Shown here: one piece after another, positions 1-7,329 of the stretch
How positions within the stretch are numbered: the stretch's first letter is position 1
Layout of the letters: each line of letters opens with the position of its first letter
Origin: Firmicutes bacterium CAG:555
Lineage (GTDB): Bacteria; Bacillota; Clostridia; Oscillospirales; Oscillospiraceae
Reading direction: 5' to 3'
Assembly (NCBI GenBank): GCA_000431075.1
Contig: HF986895.1
Coordinates: forward strand, 9,421-21,656
DNA length: 12,236 nucleotides
Translations under genes and position numbers: made by a program
The notes under the pieces: generated by a model
What the model was told of the DNA's origin: nothing
Seen by the model: the letters and a program-made list of their open reading frames with translations, nothing else
Database searches by the model: none

Positions 1-781
1 TCTGCCCGCCGGCCCAGATGAGTGCGTCGGTGGCGGCATCGCCGCAGCCGGTGGTGTTCACGGCATTGACCTTTTCGCAGGGAAGCTTCACGATCTCGGC
101 ATCCTCGGCGGCGACTATGCCGTCGGGGCCTAAGCTCACGAACACACGCTTGACACCGGCATTGAGCAGCGCTTCGGCAGCAAACAGAGAGGTGCTCTCG
201 CCGGTCATGCTCTTGGCCTCCAATTCGTTCGGCTTGAACGCCTGAAGCTTGCTCAGCGCCGGCTTGAGCCTGTCTGCCTTCGCCGAGGACACCGGGTCTG
301 CGTACAGCGGAGCGGTGACATTTTCGGCTATCCACGAGATAGTCTCGGTCGTGAGGTTACCGTCAAACACAACGGCATCTGCGGCGTTTATCTCTTTTAG
401 GTGCTCCTTGAGAAATTCCGGTGTGATGCTGCCGGAAATATCGGTGTCGGACACGCCGATGAGCATTTCGCCCTTTTCATCGGTCACATACAGATAGCTC
501 GATGTGCGCCCGCCGGTAAGACGGCGGGTCATGTGCATATCCATGCCGAGTGCGGTGCAGCTTTCATACAGGCTCTCGCCGTAGAAATCGCTGCCGATGG
601 CGGTGATGAATTTGACCTTGAGCCCAAGCAGGCACAGGTTATGCGCAATGTTCCGTGCCACTCCGCCCGGGGTCAGGCTTATAACTCCCGGGTTTGAATC
701 GTGCAGTCTCGGCTCATTATCGGGTCTGCCGCAGATATCCATATTCACTGCGCCGATCACTATTACAGTTTTATCTTCCAT
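1..781 (-). CDS. psuK: PfkB-family kinase, probable pseudouridine kinase (3' end outside window)
   Basis: A sugar/nucleoside kinase of the ribokinase (PfkB) fold; the closest family I recognise is PsuK, which phosphorylates pseudouridine to pseudouridine 5'-phosphate for cleavage by PsuG in RNA-base salvage. The N-terminus (EDKTVIVIGAVNMDI) and the block around residues 28-53 (DSNPG, then TPGGVARNIAHNL, then LLG) match E. coli YeiC/PsuK from memory. The second PfkB signature is NTTGCGD, residues 242-248, with D248 the expected catalytic base; Cys replaces the usual Ala of GAGD. About 260 codons are present and the last roughly 50 residues lie beyond the left edge. The ATG overlaps the end of glgP by 19 nt and has a GAGGG Shine-Dalgarno just upstream, so translation is probably coupled to glgP. 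No psuG is visible; it could lie beyond the left edge. Another PfkB substrate is possible. Confidence 0.8.
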   Translation of the reverse strand, partial: MEDKTVIVIGAVNMDICGRPDNEPRLHDSNPGVISLTPGGVARNIAHNLCLLGLKVKFITAIGSDFYGESLYESCTALGMDMHMTRRLTGGRTSSYLYVTDEKGEMLIGVSDTDISGSITPEFLKEHLKEINAADAVVFDGNLTTETISWIAENVTAPLYADPVSSAKADRLKPALSKLQAFKPNELEAKSMTGESTSLFAAEALLNAGVKRVFVSLGPDGIVAAEDAEIVKLPCEKVNAVNTTGCGDAATDALIWAGGQ

Positions 782-3203
782 ATTCCCTCTGCGTATTCAC
801 TGACCGCTCTGTCGGCGGCGAAAATGCCGGCCTGTGCGGTGTTTATTATCGAAAGTCGTGCTCTCTCGCCGTCATCGGATATCGATGCGTACATTCTGTC
901 ATGGGTCTGGGCATAGCTGCGGTAGTCGGCGATGAGCATATACGGATCGCCGCCGTATAAAAGCCCCGACACCAAGTCGGAGTAGCTCTTGCCGTCTCTG
1001 AAACCGCGGCTGAAGCGTTCGAGCACCGCCGTGAGCTCCGGATCCCGCTCGGCGTATGCCTTGGGGTCGTAGCCGGCGGCCTTGAGTGCCGTTACCTCGT
1101 CGGCATGCAGACCGAAAAGGAACATATTCTTATCGCCGAGCCGCTCGTGCATCTCGACATTTGCGCCGTCGAGCGTGCCGATGGTGACCGCACCGTTGAG
1201 CATGAGCTTCATGTTGCCCGTGCCGGAGGCCTCCTTGCCGGCGGGGGGTATCTTCTCTCAGACCTTCGCTCCGGGGGCGGGCGCGTCTGGGGGGGGGGGG
1301 CTGCGGGCATGAGCGCTTCGGCGGCGGAGACACGGTAGTTTTCCATGAAATAGACCTGTAGCTTGCCCTTGCACTTAGGGTCGTGATTCACATCGTCGGC
1401 AAGCGAAAGGATGAGCTCTATGATTCGCTTTGCGGTGTAATACCCCGCTGCGGCCTTTGCGCCGAACACGAAGGTGCGGGGCGTGAAGTCTATGTCGGGC
1501 TGCTCATGCAGCAGGTTTTGCAGGCGGGTTATGAGCATGGCGCACATGAGCTGGCGCTTATACTCGTGCAAGCGCTTGACCTGCACATCTAAAATCGCAT
1601 CCGTGTTGAGGACAAAGCCGTCCTGCTTGCGGGCGAAGGCTGCAAAGTCCTGCTTGTTGAGAAGCTTTATCTCGTTGACCCTGTCCCGAACGGCGGTGTC
1701 GTCCGCAAAATCGGCAAGGCGGATGAGCGTTTCGGGCTTTTGCAGGTAGCTTTCGCTGCCGAGCAGGTCGCACACGAGGGAATTCAGCCTCGGGTTTATC
1801 TGTGCAAGCCAGCGGCGGTGGTCGATGCCGTTGGTTACATAGGTAAAGCGCTCGGGCGTGAGCGAGCACACATCACGGAACAGCTCCGTTTTCAGTATCT
1901 CGCCGTGCAGCGCCGAAACACCGTTTATCTTGAAGCAGGCGGCAAGGCAGAGGTTTGCCATGTGAACGCCGTCGTCCTGAATGATGAGATTTCTGCCGAC
2001 CTTTTCGCTCTCGCCGAACTGCGAGCGCAGATACTCGCACCAGCGGCGGTTTATCTCGCACAGTATCTCCCACACACGGGGCAGCAGCGTCTGGATAAGC
2101 TCCTGCGGCCACTTTTCGAGCGCCTCACTCATGACGGTGTGGTTGGTGTACGCAACGGCATTGGTCACGATGCGCCACGCCTCGTCCCAGCCGAGGCCGT
2201 ACTCGTCCATGAAAATGCGCATGAGCTCTGGGATAACGAGCGTGGGGTGGGTGTCGTTTATCTGAATGACATGGTGCTCGGCAAAGGAGCGAATGTCGCC
2301 GTAGCGCTCCATGTGCTTGCGCACGATGCACTGCACGGTCGCCGAGACGAAGAAATACTGCTGCTTGAGCCGTAGCTGCTTGCCCTGAATGTGGTCGTCG
2401 GCAGGATAGAGCACCTTGGTGATGACCTCGCTCATGGTGCGCTGCTCAAGGCTCTTTACATACTCGCCCTCGGAGAACAGGTACATATCGAGCGCCGTGG
2501 TGCTGCGTGCATCCCAAAGGCGCAGGGTGTTGACCGTCTCGCCCTTGTAGCCTGCGATGAGCATATCTCTCGGCACGGCGGTGACGGTGGTGTAGCCGAT
2601 ATGCTCGGCGTGGTAGTGGCCGTAATTATCCCAGTGCGGGACGATGTGTCCGCCAAAGCGCACCTCGACGGCCTCGTCCGAGCGGGTCACGAGCCAGCTC
2701 TCGGCTGCCGAGCGCCAGTCGTCGGCTACCTCGGTCTGCTTGCCGTCCCGTATCTTCTGCCGGAAGATGCCCAGCTCGTAGCATATCGAGTAGCCCGTTG
2801 CGGGGATACCGAGCGACGCCATGGAGTCCATGTAGCAGGCGGCGAGTCTGCCGAGACCGCCGTTGCCGAGACCTGCGTCGTTTTCCTCCTCGAAAATGTC
2901 GCTTGCGTTTCTTCCGAGGTCACCGAGCGCCCCGATGAGCGCTTCGGAAATGCCAAGATTGAAGGCATTTTTCATAAGGCTCCTGCCCATGAGAAACTCC
3001 ATGGACAGATAATGCACCTCACGGTCGGGCTTCCTGTCCTCGCCGAGGGCCAAAAGGCGGCTCATTATCTCACGGATAACGATTGCCGAGGCACGGAACA
3101 CCTGATCGTCTGTTGCGTTTTTACTTGTGACGCCGAACTGCGCACACAGCTTATCTTCTATCGCCGAGCGCACCTCGTCACGGGAGATCTGACTTTTATA
3201 CAT
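763..3203 (-). CDS. glgP: Glycogen/maltodextrin phosphorylase, frame broken near the PLP site
   Basis: Family 35 glycosyltransferase that releases glucose 1-phosphate from alpha-1,4-glucans using pyridoxal phosphate. The 5' part (3203-1299, 635 residues) carries the family blocks MEFLMGRSL (68-76) and GLGNGGLGRLAACYMDS (about 111-127), and ends in YFMENYRVSAAEALMPAA. The 3' part resumes in another frame from about 1263 and contains AGKEASGTGNMKLMLNGA, with the PLP lysine codon at 1209-1207, to the TAA at 763. Joined, the two parts give about 802 residues, the normal family length. Between them, about 35 bases stand where one codon is expected, including 12 consecutive G on the plus strand, and the resumed frame has a TGA at 1260-1258. 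Taken literally, the product would be 664 residues with a nonsense proline-rich tail and no PLP lysine. The start has an AGAGGA RBS six bases upstream and lies 15 nt after glgD. Confidence 0.93.
1243..1300. other. Anomalous low-complexity stretch disrupting glgP
   Basis: The plus strand here shows a six-G run (1243-1248), GGGGG at 1273-1277 and a 12-G run (1289-1300). The family normally has a short motif of the type DVSEQISTAGKEASG across this point. Only fragments remain: GTC at 1263, a TGA where Ser is expected, GAG, AAG for Gln, ATA, then two CCC codons where Ser-Thr is expected. About 32 extra bases are present relative to a contiguous phosphorylase, which shifts the frame. G-runs of this kind are typical of low-quality base calls or a bad read join; a real insertion in the strain cannot be excluded. 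Confidence 0.8.
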
Positions 3204-3218
3204 TGATGATCCTCTTAA

Positions 3219-4331
3219 TTAGATGTTGCTGTTTTTCGGAATTACTATCGGCAGCTTCTCGCTGCCCATGAGCGTCCGGAACGCCGAAACGGACGCATAT
3301 TTATCGGCGATGACGGAGTTCAGAATGACCCCCTCGCCTATCTTCGCTCCACGCATGAGGATGCAGTTTTCTATCTTCGCACCCGGGGCAATGCGCACAT
3401 CGGAGGACAAAACGCAGTTTTTCACTTCGCCCTCGATGATGCAGCCGTCGGAAACAAGGCTGTTTGTGACAAACGCCTCCTCGCCGTAGTAGGTGCTGAC
3501 ATCCTCGTGGCTCTTGGTGCGCACCGGTCGCTCGGGCGGGAACATTTCGGCACGGCACTCGGGCTTGAGCATATCCATGCTCGCATCAAAATAGGTATCC
3601 AAACTCATGATGCGCCTTGCATATCCGGGGTGCAGGTACACATTGACCTTGCCGCCGTTTTCAAGATACGCCGCTATCGCATCACGGTGGAAGTGATAGT
3701 GGTTGGCCGCGGCGCAGGCATCCATCATGGTGATGAGAAGCTCCTTGGAGATTATATACGCCTCTAATGACGCAAGACCCTCGCCGCCTGTTGTCTGGTT
3801 AAATATCATGCGGCGGGCAAAGCCGTCTGCGTCCACGACATAGCGGTGGTGGCGGTACTCAGGCGTACGCTCGGTGCAGATGGCGGTTATCTCCGCCCCG
3901 CTTTTTATATGATGGCGCATTGCGGCCTTGAGGTCAAGGTTTGCCGCGACATTGCCCTGCACCATGACGATATACTTCGCCCGCAGCTCACGCACATAGG
4001 TCGAAACGGCATTCAATGCCTCTATCGTGCCGGTGTAATCGCCCCTGTGGTACTCCGGCAGGCCGAACGGCGGGAGCATTCGCAGGCCGCCGATACGGCG
4101 ACCCATGTCCCAGTCCTTGCCGCTGCCGATGTGGTCTAAAAGCGACTGATAGTCACGCTGCATGATAACGCCGACATCGTGGATACCGGCATTCATCATG
4201 GACGAGAGCGCAAAGTCGATGAGCCTGTATCTGCCGCAGAACGGAAGCGACGCCGCCGTTCTCGTTTTCACAAGCTCGCCAAGCTCATTGACAGAGCCGT
4301 AGGCAAAGATTATTCCGTGAAAATCAGACAT
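3219..4331 (-). CDS. glgD: GlgD, regulatory-type ADP-glucose pyrophosphorylase subunit
   Basis: A 370-residue GlgC paralogue that in Firmicutes pairs with GlgC in a heterotetramer that makes ADP-glucose for glycogen synthesis. It keeps the nucleotidyltransferase fold and SLPFCGRYRLIDFALSSMMNAGI (about 28-50) but lacks the N-terminal GGxGxRL loop: FAYGSVNELGEL stands in its place. The catalytic GD of GlgC is replaced by GN (N127, in VQGNVAANLD). Residues about 283-345 form the hexapeptide-repeat left-handed beta-helix (DGCIIEGEVKN, IAPGAKIENC, IGEGVILNSV). The loss of these motifs fits a non-catalytic or weakly catalytic modulating subunit. A longer in-frame extension to 4772 is open, but its translation is low-complexity Arg-rich antisense to glgC; the ATG at 4331 has a GGAGGAGG RBS seven bases upstream. 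That RBS lies in the last codons of glgC, two bases from its stop, so the subunits are translationally coupled. Confidence 0.95.
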   Translation of the reverse strand: MSDFHGIIFAYGSVNELGELVKTRTAASLPFCGRYRLIDFALSSMMNAGIHDVGVIMQRDYQSLLDHIGSGKDWDMGRRIGGLRMLPPFGLPEYHRGDYTGTIEALNAVSTYVRELRAKYIVMVQGNVAANLDLKAAMRHHIKSGAEITAICTERTPEYRHHRYVVDADGFARRMIFNQTTGGEGLASLEAYIISKELLITMMDACAAANHYHFHRDAIAAYLENGGKVNVYLHPGYARRIMSLDTYFDASMDMLKPECRAEMFPPERPVRTKSHEDVSTYYGEEAFVTNSLVSDGCIIEGEVKNCVLSSDVRIAPGAKIENCILMRGAKIGEGVILNSVIADKYASVSAFRTLMGSEKLPIVIPKNSNI

Positions 4332-4333
4332 AT

Positions 4334-5527
4334 TCAGACCTCCTCCGACTTGTATATCATCGCACCGGCTGGCACACTTGCACCCGAGCGGATCTCGATA
4401 TCCGGTCCGCAGGTGGCAACGCCCCAGCCCTCGCTTCCATCGGGCGCAGCGCCGACATGGGCGCCGGATTTGACGACGGTGTTCTCGCCGATGATGGCGT
4501 ATTCGACCGTTGCACCCTCCTCGACGACCGCACCGGGCATGAGCACACTGTAAAGCACCGTAGCGCCTTTGCCGACATGAGCAGAGCTTGACAGCACCGA
4601 GTTTTCGACATTGCCGTAAATGACGCAGCCCTCGGTGACGATGGAGTGCACGATGCGGGCGCTCTCCCCCGCATAATGCGGCGGCAGGCCGACGGGGCGG
4701 GAGCGTATCGGCCACTCGGGGTCGTATAGATTTATGAGCGTTGTGGACAGCATATCCATGTTTGCGTCCCACAGGCTCGTTATCGTGCCGACATCACGCC
4801 AGTAGCCGTCAAAGCGGTAAGGCCACAGCTTCTCGCCGGCCGCCAGCATGTTCGGGATTATATTTTTGCCGAAGTCCTTGCTCGAGGATGGATCGTTTTC
4901 GTCCTCGATGAGGTACTTGCGGAGCTTTTTCCAATTAAATATGTATATGCCCATGGACGCAAGGTCGCTCTTGGGCTGCTTGGGCTTTTCCTCGAACTGA
5001 CTGACATAGCCGTCATCCCCGAGGTTCATGATGCCGAAGCGGGTCGCCTCCTCCATGGACACCTGCAAAACGGCGATGGTGCAGGCGGCGTCGTGCTCGA
5101 CATGCTCACGGAGCATTTTGGCGTAATCCATCTTATAGATGTGGTCGCCCGAGAGGATGAGGACATTATCCGGGTCATACATTTCGATAAAGCCCATGTT
5201 CTGATAAATGGCGTTGGCCGTGCCGGAAAACCACGAGCCGTTCTCGCCTGCGGTCTGGTACGGCGGGAGGATAAACACGCCGCCGTCGGTACTGTCAAGA
5301 TCCCACGGCTGACCGCCGCCGATGTAGCTGTTCAGGCGCAGCGGGCGGTACTGCGTCAGCACGCCCACGGTGTCTATGCCGGAGTTTGCGCAGTTGGAAA
5401 GCGGAAAATCAATGATCCTGTACTTGCCGCCAAAGGGCATATTCGGTTTTGCAACATTCTGCGTCAAGGCGAAAAGGCGTGAGCCCTGACCGCCCGCAAG
5501 CAGCATTGCTATGCAGCTTTTCTTCAT
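4334..5527 (-). CDS. glgC: Glucose-1-phosphate adenylyltransferase (ADP-glucose pyrophosphorylase)
   Basis: Catalyses ATP plus glucose 1-phosphate to ADP-glucose and pyrophosphate, the committed step of bacterial glycogen synthesis. The 397-residue protein has the full set of family motifs: nucleotide loop AGGQGSRL (11-18) followed by AKPNMPFGGKYRIIDFPLSN, WFSGTANA (99-106), SGDHIYKMDY with catalytic D128 (126-135), FEEKPK (178-183) with the glucose-1-phosphate lysine K181, SMGIYIF (191-197) and YWRDVGTI (242-249). Residues about 290-395 form the C-terminal beta-helix. The start ATG has a GAGGT RBS seven bases upstream, which overlaps the stop region of pth 10 nt away. The product feeds a glycogen synthase (glgA) not present in this window. 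Compared with GlgD next door, all catalytic residues are retained. Confidence 0.97.
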   Translation of the reverse strand: MKKSCIAMLLAGGQGSRLFALTQNVAKPNMPFGGKYRIIDFPLSNCANSGIDTVGVLTQYRPLRLNSYIGGGQPWDLDSTDGGVFILPPYQTAGENGSWFSGTANAIYQNMGFIEMYDPDNVLILSGDHIYKMDYAKMLREHVEHDAACTIAVLQVSMEEATRFGIMNLGDDGYVSQFEEKPKQPKSDLASMGIYIFNWKKLRKYLIEDENDPSSSKDFGKNIIPNMLAAGEKLWPYRFDGYWRDVGTITSLWDANMDMLSTTLINLYDPEWPIRSRPVGLPPHYAGESARIVHSIVTEGCVIYGNVENSVLSSSAHVGKGATVLYSVLMPGAVVEEGATVEYAIIGENTVVKSGAHVGAAPDGSEGWGVATCGPDIEIRSGASVPAGAMIYKSEEV

Positions 5528-5537
5528 GCTTTCTACC

Positions 5538-6131
5538 TCAATTAAATTTGTTCATCGCCCTGTCGGGCCCCTCAATGATGTAGCACTGCACCGCCTTGGA
5601 CACCCGCTCGGCAAGCGCCTGCATGTCCTCGGCGTCTTTATTCTTAAAGGTGCTGAGCACCCAATCGGCCATGTCGTAATCCGGATGCGGGGCAGCGCCG
5701 ACTCCCATGCGGATGCGGGGGAAGTCCTGCGTGCCGAGATGCTGAATGATATTTTTGAGCCCGTTGTGTCCGCCGGCCGAGCCGCTTTTGCGGATGCGCA
5801 GCTTACCTATCGGCATCGCCACCTCGTCGGACACGACGATGATGTGCTCAGGGCTTATCTTATAAAACTTTGCCGCCTGAATGACAGCCTCGCCCGAGAG
5901 GTTCATGTAGGTCTGCGGCTTCATCAGAAGAACCTTTTCGCCGCCTATCTCGACCTGCGCCGTCAGCGCCTTGAAGCGCAGCTTGTTTATGCCGACATTA
6001 AGCTCCTTCGCCATTGCGTCGGCGGCCATGAAGCCTGCGTTGTGCCTTGTTCCGTTAAATTTGGTGCCCGGGTTGCCGAGGAATACGACAAGCCATGTTA
6101 CACCCTGTGCGCTGCGAAATCTATCAAACAC
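5538..6131 (-). CDS. pth: Peptidyl-tRNA hydrolase (GTG start)
   Basis: Cleaves peptidyl-tRNAs that drop off the ribosome and recycles the tRNA; essential housekeeping enzyme of the cytosol. The 197-residue product shows the Pth block FLGNPGTKFNGTRHNAGF with catalytic H30, KPQTYMNLSG (71-80), VSDEVAMPIGKLR with D102, and GSAGGHNGLKNI (117-128). I place the start at GTG 6131 because AGAGGT stands six bases upstream and the short N-terminal extension before the TWLVV strand resembles clostridial Pth proteins. The upstream in-frame ATG at 6182 would include a hairpin in the coding sequence and gives an unrelated extension. The gene sits between prs and glgC. prs-pth adjacency is common in Firmicutes, whereas the link to the glg genes is less usual. 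Confidence 0.95.
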   Translation of the reverse strand: MFDRFRSAQGVTWLVVFLGNPGTKFNGTRHNAGFMAADAMAKELNVGINKLRFKALTAQVEIGGEKVLLMKPQTYMNLSGEAVIQAAKFYKISPEHIIVVSDEVAMPIGKLRIRKSGSAGGHNGLKNIIQHLGTQDFPRIRMGVGAAPHPDYDMADWVLSTFKNKDAEDMQALAERVSKAVQCYIIEGPDRAMNKFN

Positions 6132-6137
6132 GGGTCT

Positions 6138-6143
6138 ACCTCT
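6138..6143 (-). promoter_or_regulatory. Ribosome binding site deciding the pth GTG start
   Basis: On the minus strand AGAGGT lies six bases before GTG at 6131. This supports GTG rather than the upstream ATG at 6182 as the pth start. Confidence 0.75.
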
Positions 6144-6158
6144 AACAATTATATACGC

Positions 6159-6183
6159 AGTGCAAGGGCAAAGCCCTTGCACT
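6159..6183 (-). repeat. Perfect 25-nt palindromic hairpin between prs and pth
   Basis: AGTGCAAGGGC and its exact reverse complement flank a three-base loop, giving an 11-bp stem with no mismatch. It begins eight bases after the prs stop and is not followed by a T-run on the minus strand, so it is a poor intrinsic terminator. It may be an mRNA processing or stabilising hairpin that sets prs and downstream expression apart, or a copy of a dispersed palindromic repeat. Confidence 0.8.
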
Positions 6184-6191
6184 AAGTCTTA

Positions 6192-7154
6192 TCATTCAAA
6201 CAGATTGGAGATGGACATTTCCTCGTAAACACGCTGGATCGCCTCGGCGAACACGGGTGCTACGGACATATATTTGATCTTGTCCGAGGGCTGCCTGTCG
6301 ACAGGATAAGGGATGGTGTCGAGCAGGAGCAGCTCCTTGATGGCGCTGTCGTTTATGCGGTCGATAGCGGGGCCGGACAGAACGCCGTGGCTTGCGCAGG
6401 CGTAGACCTCCTTAGCGCCGCCGATCTCGACGATCGCCTTGGCTGCGCCGCAAAGCGAGCCTGCGGTGTCTACCATGTCGTCAAGCAGGATGCAGGTCTT
6501 GCCCTCGACATTGCCGATGATGTTCATGACCTCGGACTGATTTGCTCTCTCACGGCGCTTGTCGACGATAGCCATGTTGCAGCCTAACTTGAGGGAGAAG
6601 TTGCGGGCTCTTGCGGTGCTGCCGACGTCGGGGGATACGACCATGACATCGTCGTTGCCCTTGCCGTAAATGTCAAGATAGTGCTTTGCGAAAAGCGGTG
6701 CGCCGAAAAGATTATCGACGGGAATATCGAAGAAGCCCTGTATCTGAGCAGCGTGCAGATCCATCGTGAGGACACGGTCTGCGCCTGCGGCGGTAATGAG
6801 ATTTGCGACTAACTTTGCGGAGATGGGGTCACGGCTCTTGGCCTTGCGGTCCTGACGGGCATAGCCGAAGTACGGGATGACGGCGGTGATGCGGCCGGCG
6901 GAGGCACGGCGCATTGCGTCGATCATGACAAGCAGCTCCATGAGATTGTCGTTTACGGGCTTGCAGGTCGACTGCACGATGAAAACATCAGCGCCTCTGA
7001 CAGGCTCATGTACGGAAATGGAGCACTCGCCGTCGGCGAAGTTGGAGCAGCTGCACTCGCCCAGCTCCTTGAAAAGATGCGCGCAAATGGCCTTTGCAAG
7101 CTCGGGGTTGGAGTTGCCGGAGAATACCTTGATCTCTTTACCGTGGGAAATCAT
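6192..7154 (-). CDS. prs: Ribose-phosphate pyrophosphokinase (PRPP synthetase)
   Basis: Transfers pyrophosphate from ATP to ribose 5-phosphate to give PRPP, the precursor of purines, pyrimidines, NAD, histidine and tryptophan. The 320-residue protein has the N-terminal IKVFSGNSNPELA, the PRPP synthetase signature DLHAAQIQGFFDIPVD (132-147), the flexible loop KRRERANQS (199-207) and the ribose-phosphate loop DDMVDTAGSL (225-234). Its length is that of class I bacterial enzymes. The ATG at 7154 has GAGAGGA nine bases upstream. It is the first gene of the minus-strand run and follows a promoter with a consensus -10 at 7215-7220, giving a leader of about 55 nt. The adjacency to glycogen and pseudouridine genes links it to sugar-phosphate supply, though this is only context. 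Confidence 0.97.
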   Translation of the reverse strand: MISHGKEIKVFSGNSNPELAKAICAHLFKELGECSCSNFADGECSISVHEPVRGADVFIVQSTCKPVNDNLMELLVMIDAMRRASAGRITAVIPYFGYARQDRKAKSRDPISAKLVANLITAAGADRVLTMDLHAAQIQGFFDIPVDNLFGAPLFAKHYLDIYGKGNDDVMVVSPDVGSTARARNFSLKLGCNMAIVDKRRERANQSEVMNIIGNVEGKTCILLDDMVDTAGSLCGAAKAIVEIGGAKEVYACASHGVLSGPAIDRINDSAIKELLLLDTIPYPVDRQPSDKIKYMSVAPVFAEAIQRVYEEMSISNLFE

Positions 7155-7214
7155 TTTTAATCGTCCTCTCTATCTGTTCTGGTTTTATCGCCTAAACGAT
7201 ACTATTTCTATGGT

Positions 7215-7243
7215 ATTATATCAAATACCTCCGCAAAATGAAA
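7215..7243 (-). promoter_or_regulatory. Probable sigma-70/A promoter for prs and the genes downstream
   Basis: The minus strand carries a perfect TATAAT (7220-7215) with a weak -35 TTTCAT (7243-7238) at 17-bp spacing. Transcription would start near 7208. The only strong -10 seen upstream of prs. Confidence 0.65.
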
Positions 7244-7267
7244 GAGCCTGCGGCATATTTTTTAGCA

Positions 7268-7296
7268 TTTACAAGCAGGATATTATCGTGTATAAT
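7268..7296 (+). promoter_or_regulatory. Probable sigma-70/A promoter for prfB
   Basis: The plus strand has TTTACA (7268-7273), 17 bp, then TATAAT (7291-7296). This is nearly consensus and would start transcription near 7303. It is divergent from the prs promoter, with the two -10 boxes about 70 bp apart, and leaves a leader of under 30 nt before prfB. Confidence 0.75.
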
Positions 7297-7315
7297 AATT
7301 TAGTTAAATTTGTAC

Positions 7316-7320
7316 AAGGA
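7316..7320 (+). promoter_or_regulatory. Ribosome binding site deciding the prfB start
   Basis: AAGGA directly abuts the ATG at 7321 (no spacing) and lies nine bases before the ATG at 7330. Normal spacing therefore selects the second ATG, giving a protein beginning MLEFEEYKQ. Confidence 0.7.
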
Positions 7321-7329
7321 ATGATAGAG

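Noticed and set aside
1263..1300. Programmed frameshift in glgP
   Set aside because: The site has about 32 extra bases and a stop codon in the resumed frame, so ribosomal slippage by one base could not restore the protein.
2391..3206. Long plus-strand open frame (271 codons) opposite glgP
   Set aside because: It is antisense to well-conserved phosphorylase sequence and its translation matches no family; GC-rich codon bias commonly leaves such frames open.
4332..4772. N-terminal extension of GlgD by 147 residues
   Set aside because: Arg/Cys-rich translation antiphase to glgC; the internal ATG has an excellent RBS and matches the usual GlgD length.
5511..6185. Plus-strand open frame of 224 codons opposite pth
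   Set aside because: Exactly covers the conserved pth gene in antisense; no family resemblance.
6877..7329. N-terminal extension of release factor 2
   Set aside because: It runs antisense to prs and through the promoter region; family length and the RBS support the start at 7330.
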